64,000 bases of DNA from Flavobacteriaceae bacterium MAR_2009_75 (GTDB lineage: Bacteria; Bacteroidota; Bacteroidia; Flavobacteriales; Flavobacteriaceae), in NCBI GenBank assembly GCA_002813285.1, contig PHTZ01000001.1, forward strand, positions 4,587,501-4,651,500, in the 5' to 3' direction. Positions within the stretch are counted from its first letter, which is position 1. Each line of letters begins with the position of its first letter. A program made the position numbers and the translations under genes. Below the pieces are notes generated by a model. It was not told where the DNA came from, ran no database searches, and worked only from the letters and a program-made list of their open reading frames with translations. Positions 24,880 to 34,033 of the stretch are shown piece by piece.

Positions 24880-25608
24880 ATGATTGAAATTAATTGTGAT
24901 GTAGGCGAAGGTAGTGTAGGTGAAGAACGTTTGTTTCCGTTGATATCATCATGTAGTATTGCTTGTGGGGGGCATACTGGTGACCGAGTTTCGATGGAGA
25001 AGGCTGTTCGACTCGCTAAACGGTATCAAGTCAGGGTTGGGGCACACCCTTCATACCCAGACCCTGATAATTTCGGTCGTGTTTCTATAGCTATTTCTGA
25101 AAATAAATTAGTAAAGAGCATAAAAGAACAAATACATAGCCTGATCGATATTATAGAAAACGAAGACGAGCAATTAGACCATATCAAAGCCCATGGGGCT
25201 CTGTATAATGATATGAATAAAAATAGCTATTTGGCCAAGCTATTTTTGAGCGGAATAGAAGAATATAAATTAACAACTCATTTGTTGGTGCCCTATGGCT
25301 CTGAAATCGAAAATGAAGCCATAAAGCAAGGTTTCCGAATTAAATATGAAGCTTTTGCCGATAGAAATTATAATGCTGATTTGTCTTTGGTGGCTCGTAG
25401 CAAATCAAATGCTTTGATTGAAAATCCGCAGAAAGTATTAGAACATATATTATTTATAAAAACTGAAGGTCAAGTAAAAACTATTAATGGAGGGTTGAAA
25501 AAAATAAAGGCAGATACCTTTTGTATTCATGGTGATACTTCGACAGCATTTGAAATAGTGTCGTATATTAGGCAACAGTTTCCGAACCCTAATTCCAGAA
25601 TTAAGTGA
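24880..25608 (+). CDS. pxpA: 5-oxoprolinase subunit PxpA (LamB/YcsF family)
   Basis: A 242-aa cytosolic protein that, with PxpB and PxpC, hydrolyses 5-oxoproline to glutamate using ATP; 5-oxoproline forms spontaneously from glutamine and damaged peptides. The family signature is clear: INCDVGEG near the start, SIACGGHTGD, VRVGAHPSYPDPDNFGR and IKAHGALYNDM. The ATG at 24880 gives the usual start M(I/K)-(x)-INCD; an upstream TTG extension of 44 codons is rejected. The stop overlaps the GTG start of pxpB by four bases. Confidence 0.93.
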   Translation: MIEINCDVGEGSVGEERLFPLISSCSIACGGHTGDRVSMEKAVRLAKRYQVRVGAHPSYPDPDNFGRVSIAISENKLVKSIKEQIHSLIDIIENEDEQLDHIKAHGALYNDMNKNSYLAKLFLSGIEEYKLTTHLLVPYGSEIENEAIKQGFRIKYEAFADRNYNADLSLVARSKSNALIENPQKVLEHILFIKTEGQVKTINGGLKKIKADTFCIHGDTSTAFEIVSYIRQQFPNPNSRIK

Positions 25609-26342
25609 GCGCCTTTGAAATTTCAATACGGCCTTTTGGTGTGCATGCAATATTAATAGAATGGCCTCCACGAGTAGAAGAAGTAATTCTAGACGATATT
25701 CTAAAGTTTACCAGATATTTGAACGAGGTCAGTTTAAAAGATGAAAATTGGGAAGTAGTGCCCGCTTATAATTCGGTCACCCTTATTCAGCGAGAATACC
25801 CTATTAACTTCAATGAGTTTAAAATAAAATTAAAAAAGTGGTATGGCGAAGCCAAAGTGATGTCAACCCATAAAAAGTATCTATGGCGTCTACCAGTCTG
25901 TTATGATCCCGAATTTGCCATAGATTTACCAGAGGTAGCAAGTTACCTTAACTTGTCGGAGAGTGAAGTTATTCAATTGCACACATCGCATATTTACACA
26001 CTTTATTGCATCGGTTTTCTACCTGGCTTTATGTATTTGGGTGGATTGGCGAAAAATTTAGAAATACCCCGAAGACCGCAACCAAGAAGCAAAGTCTTGA
26101 AAGGAGCTGTCGGTCTTGCAGGCAAACAAACGGGAATTTATCCTCAACAGTCTCCCGGAGGTTGGAATATTATAGGTAATTGCTCGGTCCCCATGTTCGA
26201 CCCTAAAAAGGAGGAGCCCTGTTTTATAAGTGTTGGAGATAAGGTGCAGTTTTATAGTATCGAGAAAGCGGAGTACGATTTACATAAAATAGAAGGAGAA
26301 GTAGGTATTTATAAGTTGGAAAAAATAGAATTGGATGCTTAA
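25605..26342 (+). CDS. pxpB: 5-oxoprolinase subunit PxpB (KipI family)
   Basis: A 245-aa subunit of the 5-oxoprolinase complex, homologous to the Bacillus KipI inhibitor domain. Recognisable motifs include VCYDPEFAIDLPEVA, the glycine-rich FLPGFMYLGGL, IPRRPQPRSKVLKGAVGLAG and the QQSPGGWNIIG C-terminal signature. The GTG start at 25605 overlaps the pxpA stop (GTGA, four bases), and the stop overlaps pxpC by eight bases, as expected for a translationally coupled complex. Confidence 0.92.
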   Translation: MSAFEISIRPFGVHAILIEWPPRVEEVILDDILKFTRYLNEVSLKDENWEVVPAYNSVTLIQREYPINFNEFKIKLKKWYGEAKVMSTHKKYLWRLPVCYDPEFAIDLPEVASYLNLSESEVIQLHTSHIYTLYCIGFLPGFMYLGGLAKNLEIPRRPQPRSKVLKGAVGLAGKQTGIYPQQSPGGWNIIGNCSVPMFDPKKEEPCFISVGDKVQFYSIEKAEYDLHKIEGEVGIYKLEKIELDA

Positions 26343-27174
26343 AGTTTTAAAGGCCGGGCTATTTACAACCATTCAAGATCAGGGGCGCTATGGTTTTCTG
26401 AACAAAGGTGTGCCCGTAGCGGGCTATATGGATGCATTTTCAGCTACCAAAATTAACGCTCTGTTAGAGAATAAAAAGGAAGATGCGGTTATGGAAATGA
26501 CGATGACCGGGCCAACCTTGCAATTTGAGCGTGCTACCTTTATTGCCATAGGTGGTGCAAATATTTCGGCTACCTTAAATAATAAAGAAATAATAAATTA
26601 TAAAGTTCTAAAAATAGAAAAAGGGGATATTCTGTCCTTTGGTAAGTTAGAAAGCGGATTTAGGGGATATCTAGCCGTGAAAAATGGTTTTCAAGCACCA
26701 ATGGTCTTGGGCAGTCGTTCATTTTTTTCAAGTATCACCAAAAAAAATCATTTACAAGATAGAGATGTTGTCGACTACATTGAGAGCACAATGTTCAAAC
26801 CAAAAATTACCGAATTACGCCTAGATTCGTTTCTAGGGGAAAATATTTTAAATGTTTCAGCTGGTCCTGAATATGAATTGTTAAATGACAGACAACTGGA
26901 ATGGTTGTTCTCGAAAGAATTCACGGTTTCTAATGAAAATAACCGAATGGCCTATCAATTGAAAGAACAAATACCCGGTCATGAAATATCGATGCTTACC
27001 TCGGCCACTTTGCCTGGCACGGTTCAGCTAACTCCTTCAGGAAAAATAATGGTGCTCATGAAAGACGGTCAGACAACAGGGGGATACCCTAGAATTTTAC
27101 AACTTTCAGATAAAGCCATCTCAATAATGGCCCAGAAGAAATATGGAGATAAAGTGAGGTTCAAGTTGAAGTAA
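26335..27174 (+). CDS. pxpC: 5-oxoprolinase subunit PxpC (KipA family)
   Basis: A 279-aa subunit of the 5-oxoprolinase complex and a member of the biotin-dependent carboxyltransferase-like KipA family. It shows the family start LKAGLFTTIQDQGRYGFLNKG, VPVAGYMDAFSA, and the C-terminal PSGKIMVLMKDGQTTGGYPRI signature. It completes pxpABC; no dedicated transporter lies in the operon, in contrast to many relatives that carry an NRAMP-like or amino acid permease gene. An intrinsic terminator follows 149 bases downstream. Confidence 0.92.
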   Translation: MLKVLKAGLFTTIQDQGRYGFLNKGVPVAGYMDAFSATKINALLENKKEDAVMEMTMTGPTLQFERATFIAIGGANISATLNNKEIINYKVLKIEKGDILSFGKLESGFRGYLAVKNGFQAPMVLGSRSFFSSITKKNHLQDRDVVDYIESTMFKPKITELRLDSFLGENILNVSAGPEYELLNDRQLEWLFSKEFTVSNENNRMAYQLKEQIPGHEISMLTSATLPGTVQLTPSGKIMVLMKDGQTTGGYPRILQLSDKAISIMAQKKYGDKVRFKLK

Positions 27175-27322
27175 ACTAGATATATAAACATTTAATCTTG
27201 ATGAATCTTTGAAGAGTTTCGTATTTTATTTAATATTGCTCTAATGATTAGCAAATATCTTATAGTCCAATTGATTTTAGTCATTCCTTTAGAGGGGTGA
27301 TATAGAATTCTATTGACTTTAG

Positions 27323-27358
27323 AGGCCTGTATCAAACCTATATTGATACAGGCCTTTT
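27323..27358 (+). terminator. Terminator of the pxpABC operon
   Basis: Perfect 13-bp stem AGGCCTGTATCAA (27323-27335) / TTGATACAGGCCT (27343-27355) with a seven-base loop, then TTT. It lies 149 bases after the pxpC stop. Confidence 0.8.
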
Positions 27359-27542
27359 ATGTTTTTTGATAGATATGTTAGTATAGTTTTTATTTAAATA
27401 CCAGGTTTGATAGTTTGCCGATGAATTGAATATGATAAAATATTACATCTAAATACTTGATAATAAAATACTTAAGTGACATTATTTATTATTGGATTTA
27501 GATACAAATGCTGCTCATCAGATGCTAAATTATATAAAACTA

Positions 27543-27550
27543 TACCTTTG
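27543..27550 (+). promoter_or_regulatory. Candidate -7 box (TACCTTTG) for the ilv genes
   Basis: TACCTTTG matches TAnnTTTG exactly, 50 bases before the ilvD ATG. A -33 TTG is not visible at the usual distance. No attenuator is seen between box and start. Confidence 0.45.
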
Positions 27551-27600
27551 AATATACAGATTGAAGAGAGTTAACTGATCAACCAATTTTATAGCGCTGA

Positions 27601-29277
27601 ATGGAACTGAACAAATACAGTAAAAACGTAACACAAGACCCAACTCAACCGGCTGCACAAGCTATGCTTTATGCCATAGGTTTTAAAGATGAAGATTTCA
27701 ACAAACCACTAATCGGTATTGCGAGTACAGGTTATGAGGGCAACCCTTGTAACATGCATCTGAACGATTTGGCCAAATTGGTAAAAGAAGGTGTAAACTC
27801 AAAAGAAACCGTAGGGCTTATTTTTAACACCATTGGTGTAAGTGATGGTATTTCTATGGGAACCCCAGGAATGCGTTTCTCGCTTCCTTCAAGAGATATA
27901 ATTGCGGATTCAATGGAAACCGTGGTTCACGGAATGTCATACGATGGTCTAGTGACCGTTGTAGGATGTGATAAAAACATGCCGGGCGCCCTAATGGCAA
28001 TGTTGCGTTTGAATCGTCCATCGATACTAGTATATGGTGGTACTATTGCTTCCGGTTGTCATAATAGCAAAAAGCTGGATATCGTTTCCGCTTTTGAAGC
28101 ATGGGGAGAAAAAGTTGCGGGCACCATGGAGGAGCCTGAATACAAGAGTATTATTAAAAAGTCGATACCTGGCGCCGGTGCCTGTGGAGGTATGTATACG
28201 GCAAATACCATGGCTTCGGCAATTGAGGCTTTAGGTATGTCTTTACCTTACAACTCTTCGAATCCTGCAATAAGTGATAATAAAGAAGAAGAGTGTATCG
28301 CCGCGGGTAAGCAAATGCGAATATTGATTGAAAAAGATATTAAGCCCTTAGACATTGTTACACGAAAATCGTTAGAAAATGCTATTCGCTTGGTAACGAT
28401 TATGGGAGGTTCGACCAATGCTGTACTCCATTTCTTGGCCATAGCAAGGGCTGCTGAAATTGAATTTACCCTGCAGGATTTTCAACACATTAGCGATACA
28501 ACACCTTTTATAGCAGATTTGAAGCCTAGTGGTAAGTATTTGATGGAAGACGTTCATCGTGTTGGTGGAATACCTGCCGTATTGAAATACTTATTGAAAA
28601 ACGGGCTTTTACATGGTGATTGTTTGACCGTAACGGGAAAAACCTTGGCTGAAAACCTTCAGGATGTGCCTGATTTGGAAGAAGGTCAAGATGTTATTAT
28701 GCCTTTAGATAAGCCCATAAAAGCAACAGGTCATTTACGAATGTTGTACGGAAATTTGGCGGAAAATGGTTCTGTGGCGAAGATTACTGGCAAAGAAGGA
28801 TTGTTGTTTAAAGGAACAGCAAAAGTCTTTAATGGGGAGTATGCTGCCAACGACGGTATTCGAACTGGATTGGTTAAAAAAGGTGATGTTGTGGTCATTC
28901 GTTATGAAGGGCCAAAAGGAGGGCCCGGAATGCCTGAAATGCTAAAACCGACTGCAGCAATAATGGGTGCAGGTCTTGGTAAAGAGGTTGCTTTGATTAC
29001 CGACGGGCGTTTCTCGGGTGGTACCCATGGTTTTGTGGTGGGCCATATTTCCCCAGAAGCTCAAGAAGGAGGAGTCATTGGTCTTGTGAAAGATGGAGAC
29101 ATAATTACAATAGATGCAGAAACCAACTCCATTAATGTTGAGGTTTCGGCTGAAGAATTGGCGATACGTAAAGAATCTTGGGTTCAGCCCGAGTTAAAAT
29201 TCAAAAAAGGAGTGTTGTATAAATATGCACGCTCGGTATCATCTGCTTCTCAAGGTTGTGTTACCGATGAGTTTTAA
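27601..29277 (+). CDS. ilvD: Dihydroxyacid dehydratase
   Basis: A 558-aa Fe-S enzyme that dehydrates 2,3-dihydroxy-isovalerate and -methylvalerate to the 2-oxoacids of valine and isoleucine. Cluster and metal sites are visible: [25 protein letters not shown] and [14 protein letters not shown], then the C-terminal [11 protein letters not shown] and [11 protein letters not shown] motifs. The length matches the family. It is the first gene of the rightward ilv run (ilvD, ilvB, methyltransferase, ilvN, ilvC), with gaps of about 100 bases or less between most members and no terminator until after ilvC. Confidence 0.97.
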   Translation: MELNKYSKNVTQDPTQPAAQAMLYAIGFKDEDFNKPLIGIASTGYEGNPCNMHLNDLAKLVKEGVNSKETVGLIFNTIGVSDGISMGTPGMRFSLPSRDIIADSMETVVHGMSYDGLVTVVGCDKNMPGALMAMLRLNRPSILVYGGTIASGCHNSKKLDIVSAFEAWGEKVAGTMEEPEYKSIIKKSIPGAGACGGMYTANTMASAIEALGMSLPYNSSNPAISDNKEEECIAAGKQMRILIEKDIKPLDIVTRKSLENAIRLVTIMGGSTNAVLHFLAIARAAEIEFTLQDFQHISDTTPFIADLKPSGKYLMEDVHRVGGIPAVLKYLLKNGLLHGDCLTVTGKTLAENLQDVPDLEEGQDVIMPLDKPIKATGHLRMLYGNLAENGSVAKITGKEGLLFKGTAKVFNGEYAANDGIRTGLVKKGDVVVIRYEGPKGGPGMPEMLKPTAAIMGAGLGKEVALITDGRFSGGTHGFVVGHISPEAQEGGVIGLVKDGDIITIDAETNSINVEVSAEELAIRKESWVQPELKFKKGVLYKYARSVSSASQGCVTDEF

Positions 29278-29379
29278 GATTTAATAGTTATAGAAAGAAA
29301 TTAAATTTCTTATTGTTTAAATACGTGTTCGGTTAGTCTGGGTTTCAAAGACTAAAAGCACTAATACTTGAACGTAAAG

Positions 29380-31113
29380 ATGGAAATAGTTAAGATGAAG
29401 ACCGAAGAGCCTCAAAATAAAACAAAACTTAAAATAACGGGTGCAGAAGCCATTATTCATTGTTTGTTGGCTGAAGGCGTCGATATATTATATGGTTATC
29501 CCGGTGGGGCTATAATGCCCGTTTACGATGAACTCTACAAGTTTCAAGATAAACTTACGCATATATTGACTCGTCATGAACAAGGCGCTACGCATGCTGC
29601 TCAAGGGTATGCTCGAGTTTCCGGCAGAGTGGGGGTGGCTATGGCCACATCTGGTCCTGGAGCGACCAATTTGGTTACAGGCTTGGCAGATGCACAAATA
29701 GATTCGACTCCAATGGTTTGTATTACAGGCCAGGTGACGCGAGCCCTTTTGGGTTCTGATGCCTTTCAGGAGACCGACATCATTGGTATTTCAACTCCGG
29801 TCACGAAATGGAACTATCAAATTACAAAGGCCGAGGAAATACCTGAGATAATGGCCAAGGCCTTTTATATCGCTAAAACTGGGCGACCAGGTCCGGTATT
29901 GGTCGATATAACCAAGAATGCCCAAATCGATGAATTTGAGTTCATCTATGAGAAATGCACTGCAGTTCGTAGTTATAATCCCGTTCCTAAACCGGATGTA
30001 AAGGCGATAGAGTCTGCTGCAGACCTTATTAATAGTGCTAAAAAGCCAATGATTGTTTGGGGGCAAGGTGTTATTTTGGGAAAAGCGGAAGAAGAATTGA
30101 AGGCTTTTGTAGAAAAAACAGGTATACCTGCTGCGTGGACGATTATGGGGGCTTCAGCCATTGATTCTGACCACCCTTTAAATGTAGGCATGGTAGGTAT
30201 GCATGGTAATTATGGTCCGAATGTATTGACCAATGAGTGCGACCTTTTGATTGCTATAGGAATGCGTTTTGATGACCGTGTTACAGGAAATCTTGATACC
30301 TACGCAAAACAAGCAAAGGTTATTCATTTTGAAATAGACAAGGCAGAAGTCAATAAAAATGTACGCGCAGATGTCGCCGTGTTAGGTAATTCTAAAGAAA
30401 CCTTAGACCTCATATTACCATTGGTAAACGAAAATAGCCATGAAAAGTGGCACAATGAGTTCAAGAAGAAGTATGAAGTAGAATATGAGGCGGTTATCAA
30501 AAATGACATACACCCGACCAAAGAAGGGTTGACTATGGGTGAAGTTATCGAGCAAATCAATATAGCTTCGGGAAATAAAGCGGTCATAGTAACCGATGTG
30601 GGTCAGCACCAAATGATAGGTTGTAGGTACGCTAAATTTAAAGAATCGAAAAGTAATATCACTTCTGGCGGTCTTGGTACGATGGGGTTTGCACTTCCTG
30701 CGGCTATCGGTGCCAAAATGGGTGCTATGGATCGTGAAGTTGTGGCAATAATCGGTGACGGCGGTTATCAGATGACCATTCAAGAGCTTGGCGTAATTTT
30801 TCAACATAACGTTCCTGTGAAAATTGTGGTTTTGAACAATGACCACTTGGGTATGGTACGACAATGGCAAGAGCTGTTTTTTGATAGAAGATATGCATCT
30901 ACAGTTATGGTGAATCCAGATTTTGTGAAAATTGCAGAGGGTTACCATATTGAATCAAAGAGAATTAGTAAAAGAGAAGACTTGCAATCGACTATTGAAG
31001 AAATGATAGCTTCTAAAAACCCTTACTTTTTAGAGGTTAAAGTTGAAAAAGAAGATAATGTTTTCCCAATGATACCATCGGGTGCTTCGGTATCCGACGT
31101 CCGTTTAAAATAA
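29380..31113 (+). CDS. ilvB: Acetolactate synthase, large (catalytic) subunit
   Basis: A thiamine-diphosphate enzyme that condenses two pyruvates, or pyruvate and 2-oxobutyrate, in the first common step of branched-chain synthesis. Seen in order: the N-terminal pyrimidine-binding domain with GYPGGAIMPVYDEL and the catalytic Glu in LTRHEQGATHAAQG; the FAD-type central domain; and the pyrophosphate motif GDGGYQM...NN near residue 460. The start is uncertain: ATG at 29380 (577 aa) is chosen; a TTG at 29368 and an ATG at 29395 are alternatives and all precede the conserved KITGAEAI. Its regulatory partner ilvN lies downstream, separated by a methyltransferase gene. Confidence 0.95.
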   Translation: MEIVKMKTEEPQNKTKLKITGAEAIIHCLLAEGVDILYGYPGGAIMPVYDELYKFQDKLTHILTRHEQGATHAAQGYARVSGRVGVAMATSGPGATNLVTGLADAQIDSTPMVCITGQVTRALLGSDAFQETDIIGISTPVTKWNYQITKAEEIPEIMAKAFYIAKTGRPGPVLVDITKNAQIDEFEFIYEKCTAVRSYNPVPKPDVKAIESAADLINSAKKPMIVWGQGVILGKAEEELKAFVEKTGIPAAWTIMGASAIDSDHPLNVGMVGMHGNYGPNVLTNECDLLIAIGMRFDDRVTGNLDTYAKQAKVIHFEIDKAEVNKNVRADVAVLGNSKETLDLILPLVNENSHEKWHNEFKKKYEVEYEAVIKNDIHPTKEGLTMGEVIEQINIASGNKAVIVTDVGQHQMIGCRYAKFKESKSNITSGGLGTMGFALPAAIGAKMGAMDREVVAIIGDGGYQMTIQELGVIFQHNVPVKIVVLNNDHLGMVRQWQELFFDRRYASTVMVNPDFVKIAEGYHIESKRISKREDLQSTIEEMIASKNPYFLEVKVEKEDNVFPMIPSGASVSDVRLK

Positions 31114-31152
31114 TCCGAATTTAGTTTTTGGTAAAAATAAAGGTATACGGTC

Positions 31153-31734
31153 ATGGTAGATTCAAATATTCTAGACATTCCGAAAAGTTATGAAGCAATG
31201 GTACTAAAATCGAAGGAAATCGGTTTTACGATGCCTTCTGACATCTATATAGGTGCTTTTCTTAAAACCTTGGTCGCTTCAAAACCTGATGGTGATTTTT
31301 TAGAGCTAGGTACGGGTATCGGTTTAAGTTTGGCTTGGATGCTAGATGGTATGAACGCCGAATCACATTTGACATCGGTAGACAATGATGAAAACCTGAT
31401 TACTATTGCTAAAGAGTATTTTGGCAGTGATGCCAGATTAAAACTTATTTGTGCCGATGGTACTCAGTGGATAAAAAATAATTCTGATCGAAAATTCGAT
31501 TTAATATTTGCTGATGCTTGGCCCGGAAAATATAGTGAGATAGATGAGATTTTAGGTATGGTCAATATCGGCGGATTTTATATTGTTGACGATATGATTA
31601 CCCAACCCAATTGGCCTGACGGACATCATGAAAACGTTTCTAGATTAGTTGATTATTTAGAAAAGAAAGAAAATTTTACTTTGACCAAAATGAATTGGTC
31701 CACAGGGTTGATAATTGCGGTAAGATACAAATAA
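31153..31734 (+). CDS. Class I SAM-dependent methyltransferase, O-methyltransferase-like
   Basis: A 193-aa protein with the SAM-binding motif I FLELGTGIGLSLAW, motif II SVDNDENLITIAKEYFG and motif III-like DLIFADAWPGKYSE, in the order of catechol O-methyltransferase-type enzymes. The substrate is unknown; catalytic metal-binding residues cannot be assigned with confidence. It sits between ilvB and ilvN, a place where nothing is usually inserted, 39 bases after ilvB, and a paired palindromic repeat separates it from ilvN. A functional link to branched-chain synthesis is possible but not shown. Confidence 0.8.
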   Translation: MVDSNILDIPKSYEAMVLKSKEIGFTMPSDIYIGAFLKTLVASKPDGDFLELGTGIGLSLAWMLDGMNAESHLTSVDNDENLITIAKEYFGSDARLKLICADGTQWIKNNSDRKFDLIFADAWPGKYSEIDEILGMVNIGGFYIVDDMITQPNWPDGHHENVSRLVDYLEKKENFTLTKMNWSTGLIIAVRYK

Positions 31735-31774
31735 GGCGACTTCATCAGTAGCCTATGAAAATTAGTATGACTTC

Positions 31775-31826
31775 TCGAGCGCAGTCGAGCGGTTTTAATA
31801 AAGATTAATTAATCGACTGCGCTCGA
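31775..31826. repeat. Inverted pair of a GC-rich intergenic palindromic repeat
   Basis: TCGAGCGCAGTCGA (31775-31788) and its exact complement TCGACTGCGCTCGA (31813-31826) are separated by 24 AT-rich bases. Each copy is itself near-palindromic (CTCGA...TCGAG around GCGCAG). The sequence resembles the REP-like TCGAGCGxAGTCGA element that recurs between genes in many flavobacterial genomes. The pair can form a long hairpin in the mRNA 21 bases before ilvN; with no U tract, it looks like a stability or dosage element rather than a terminator. Confidence 0.7.
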
Positions 31827-31846
31827 CCGATTATATGCAGTAAGTG

Positions 31847-32377
31847 ATGAAAAAACAATGGTTTACAATATCGGTTTATTCCGAGAACAACGTTGGCCTA
31901 TTAAATAGGATATCCGGTATATTTCTAAAGCGTCATATCAATATCGAGAGTCTAAACGTCTCGAAATCTGAAATCGATGGGGTTTCAAAGTTTACCATTG
32001 TCGTGAATACCACCGACAAATGGGTACGTAATATAGTAGGTCAGATTGAGAAGCAAATTGAGGTAATCAAAGCTTTTTATCATACGGATGAGGAGACGAT
32101 ATATCAAGAGTCTGCCCTTTTCAAAATTGCTTCGAACCTATTGTTCGACGAGAGAAGAATTCAAAATATTATAAAAGATAACAATTCGCAGATTGTTACT
32201 GTTGCCCGCGACTTTTTTGTTATTGCGAAGTCGGGTCGAAGAAACGAAATCGATGACATGTACGAACAGTTGAAACCATTTGGTATTATGCAGTTTGTAC
32301 GTTCTGGCCGTATCTCGGTATCTAAAGAAGAAATGCAAATTACCGCCTTGCTTCAAGAATTTTATGAAGAGGTATAA
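31847..32377 (+). CDS. ilvN: Acetolactate synthase, small (regulatory) subunit
   Basis: A 176-aa regulatory subunit that binds valine and stimulates the IlvB catalytic subunit. The N-terminal ACT domain (WFTISVYSENNVGLLNRISG, then RRHINIESLNVSKS-like) is followed by a C-terminal domain typical of the longer IlvH/IlvN form. The ATG at 31847 is preferred to a GTG at 31844, three bases earlier. It stands 113 bases after the methyltransferase and 113 before ilvC. Its RNA leader carries the paired palindrome at 31775-31826. Confidence 0.94.
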   Translation: MKKQWFTISVYSENNVGLLNRISGIFLKRHINIESLNVSKSEIDGVSKFTIVVNTTDKWVRNIVGQIEKQIEVIKAFYHTDEETIYQESALFKIASNLLFDERRIQNIIKDNNSQIVTVARDFFVIAKSGRRNEIDDMYEQLKPFGIMQFVRSGRISVSKEEMQITALLQEFYEEV

Positions 32378-32489
32378 GTAAATCAAGAAATTATCTATTA
32401 ATATGTATATTTTCGTTTGGCGAAAACTATAATAACCAATAAATGAACGTTTTCCTGTACTACAGGATGAAAAGAAAAATTATTTATCT

Positions 32490-33965
32490 ATGGCAAATTA
32501 CTTCAATACACTATCGTTAAGAGATCAACTGACCCAGCTGGGAAAATGTAGGTTTATGGAAGCTTCGGAGTTTTCCGATGGTGTATCCGCTTTAAAGGGA
32601 AAAAAAATAGTAATCGTGGGTTGCGGTGCCCAAGGTTTGAACCAAGGTTTGAATATGCGTGATTCAGGTTTGGATATTTCTTATACACTTCGTGAAGGTG
32701 CAATTAAAGAAAAGCGTCAATCTTTTATAAATGCGACCGAAAATGGCTTTAATGTGGGTACGTATGAAGAATTGGTGCCATCGGCCGATTTGGTAATCAA
32801 TTTAACACCTGATAAACAGCACACTAGCGTTATCAAAGCAGTTATGCCATCGATGAAAAAGGGGGCTACGCTTTCCTATTCCCACGGGTTTAATATTGTT
32901 GAAGAAGGCATGAAAATTCGAGAAGACCTGACGGTAATCATGGTAGCGCCAAAATGCCCTGGTTCAGAGGTACGTGAAGAATATAAAAGAGGTTTCGGTG
33001 TACCGACATTAATAGCTGTGCACCCTGATAACGATCCACAAGGTAAAGGTTTAGAACAAGCGAAAGCTTATGCAGTTGCTACTGGTGGTCACAGGGCAGG
33101 TGTACTTGAATCTTCTTTTGTTGCCGAGGTTAAGTCTGATTTAATGGGTGAGCAAACCATATTATGTGGATTGTTGCAAACTGGAAGCATCTTGTGCTTC
33201 GATAAAATGATCGAGAAAGGTGTTGATGCGGGTTATGCTTCAAAACTTATTCAGTACGGTTGGGAAACCATTACCGAAGGCATGAAGTACGGGGGTATCA
33301 CCAATATGATGGATCGCCTTTCAAACCCAGCAAAAATAAAGGCATTCGAACTTTCCGAAGAATTAAAGGAAATCATGCGTCCACTTTTCCAAAAGCATAT
33401 GGACGATATTATGACCGGCCATTTTTCAAAAACCATGATGGAAGATTGGGCCAATGATGATAAGAACTTATTGGGCTGGAGAGCTGAGACCGGTGAAACT
33501 TCGTTTGAAAAAACACCTGCCGGTGATATGGAAATTTCTGAACAAGAGTTTTATGACAATGGGGTATTGATGATCGCTATGGTTAGAGCTGGTGTTGAGT
33601 TGGCCTATGAGAGCATGACAGAATCAGGTATTATTGGTGAGTCTGCTTACTACGAATCATTACACGAAACTCCACTGATCGCAAATACAATCGCAAGAAA
33701 GAAATTGTTCGAAATGAACCGTGTTATTTCTGATACTGCCGAATACGGTTGTTATTTGTTCGATCATGCCTGTAAACCTTTATTGGCCGATTTTATGAAA
33801 AAAATCGATACCGATGTAATCGGAATTTCATATGCAGAAGGCAAAGGTCTTGGTGTAGATAACGCAAAATTGATTGCGGTAAACAAGGTATTGCGCGAGC
33901 ATCCGGTAGAAGTGGTTGGTTCGAGGCTACGTGCTTCGATGACGGCCATGAAGCCCATTGTATAA
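32490..33965 (+). CDS. ilvC: Ketol-acid reductoisomerase, class II (long form)
   Basis: A 491-aa NADPH- and Mg-dependent enzyme converting acetolactate and acetohydroxybutyrate to dihydroxyacids. The Rossmann motif [18 protein letters not shown] lies near residue 44, with Arg/Ser/Lys residues in the downstream loop fitting NADPH use, and the metal- and substrate-binding helices of the duplicated C-terminal domain follow ([25 protein letters not shown]). The long class II form is usual in Bacteroidota. TATTTTCG at 32408-32415, a TAnnTTCG variant box, could give it an additional start. A strong terminator follows 11 bases after the stop. Confidence 0.96.
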   Translation: MANYFNTLSLRDQLTQLGKCRFMEASEFSDGVSALKGKKIVIVGCGAQGLNQGLNMRDSGLDISYTLREGAIKEKRQSFINATENGFNVGTYEELVPSADLVINLTPDKQHTSVIKAVMPSMKKGATLSYSHGFNIVEEGMKIREDLTVIMVAPKCPGSEVREEYKRGFGVPTLIAVHPDNDPQGKGLEQAKAYAVATGGHRAGVLESSFVAEVKSDLMGEQTILCGLLQTGSILCFDKMIEKGVDAGYASKLIQYGWETITEGMKYGGITNMMDRLSNPAKIKAFELSEELKEIMRPLFQKHMDDIMTGHFSKTMMEDWANDDKNLLGWRAETGETSFEKTPAGDMEISEQEFYDNGVLMIAMVRAGVELAYESMTESGIIGESAYYESLHETPLIANTIARKKLFEMNRVISDTAEYGCYLFDHACKPLLADFMKKIDTDVIGISYAEGKGLGVDNAKLIAVNKVLREHPVEVVGSRLRASMTAMKPIV

Positions 33966-33975
33966 TTTAATATAG

Positions 33976-34030
33976 ACCCTGTCCGGTTTTGGGCTGCCAT
34001 TTTGGTGCCATCTTTCGGACAGGGTTTTTT
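33976..34030 (+). terminator. Strong terminator ending just before the ilvA start codon
   Basis: ACCCTGTCCG (33976-33985) / CGGACAGGGT (34016-34025), a perfect 10-bp stem with a 30-base loop containing a second GGCTGCC...GGTGCC pairing, then six T (34025-34030). It follows ilvC by 11 bases; the ilvA ATG begins at 34034, only three bases after the T run. ilvA transcription from ilvC must therefore read through it. Confidence 0.85.
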
Positions 34031-34033
34031 AAT

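Larger units (their letters stand above)
27175..27600 (+). other. Intergenic region between pxpC and ilvD
   Basis: A 426-base spacer holding the pxp terminator (27323-27358) and the ilvD -7 box (27543-27550). The middle, 27360-27540, is AT-rich and has no convincing ORF, leader peptide with regulatory Ile/Val/Leu codons, or riboswitch-like fold that I can see. Confidence 0.5.

Noticed and set aside
31775-31826. The paired palindrome as a terminator or CRISPR remnant
   Set aside because: No U tract follows either arm, and there are only two copies in opposite orientation with no spacer series.
33989-34033. N-terminal extension of ilvA
   Set aside because: It would be translated from inside the terminator hairpin and adds residues with no counterpart in threonine dehydratases.
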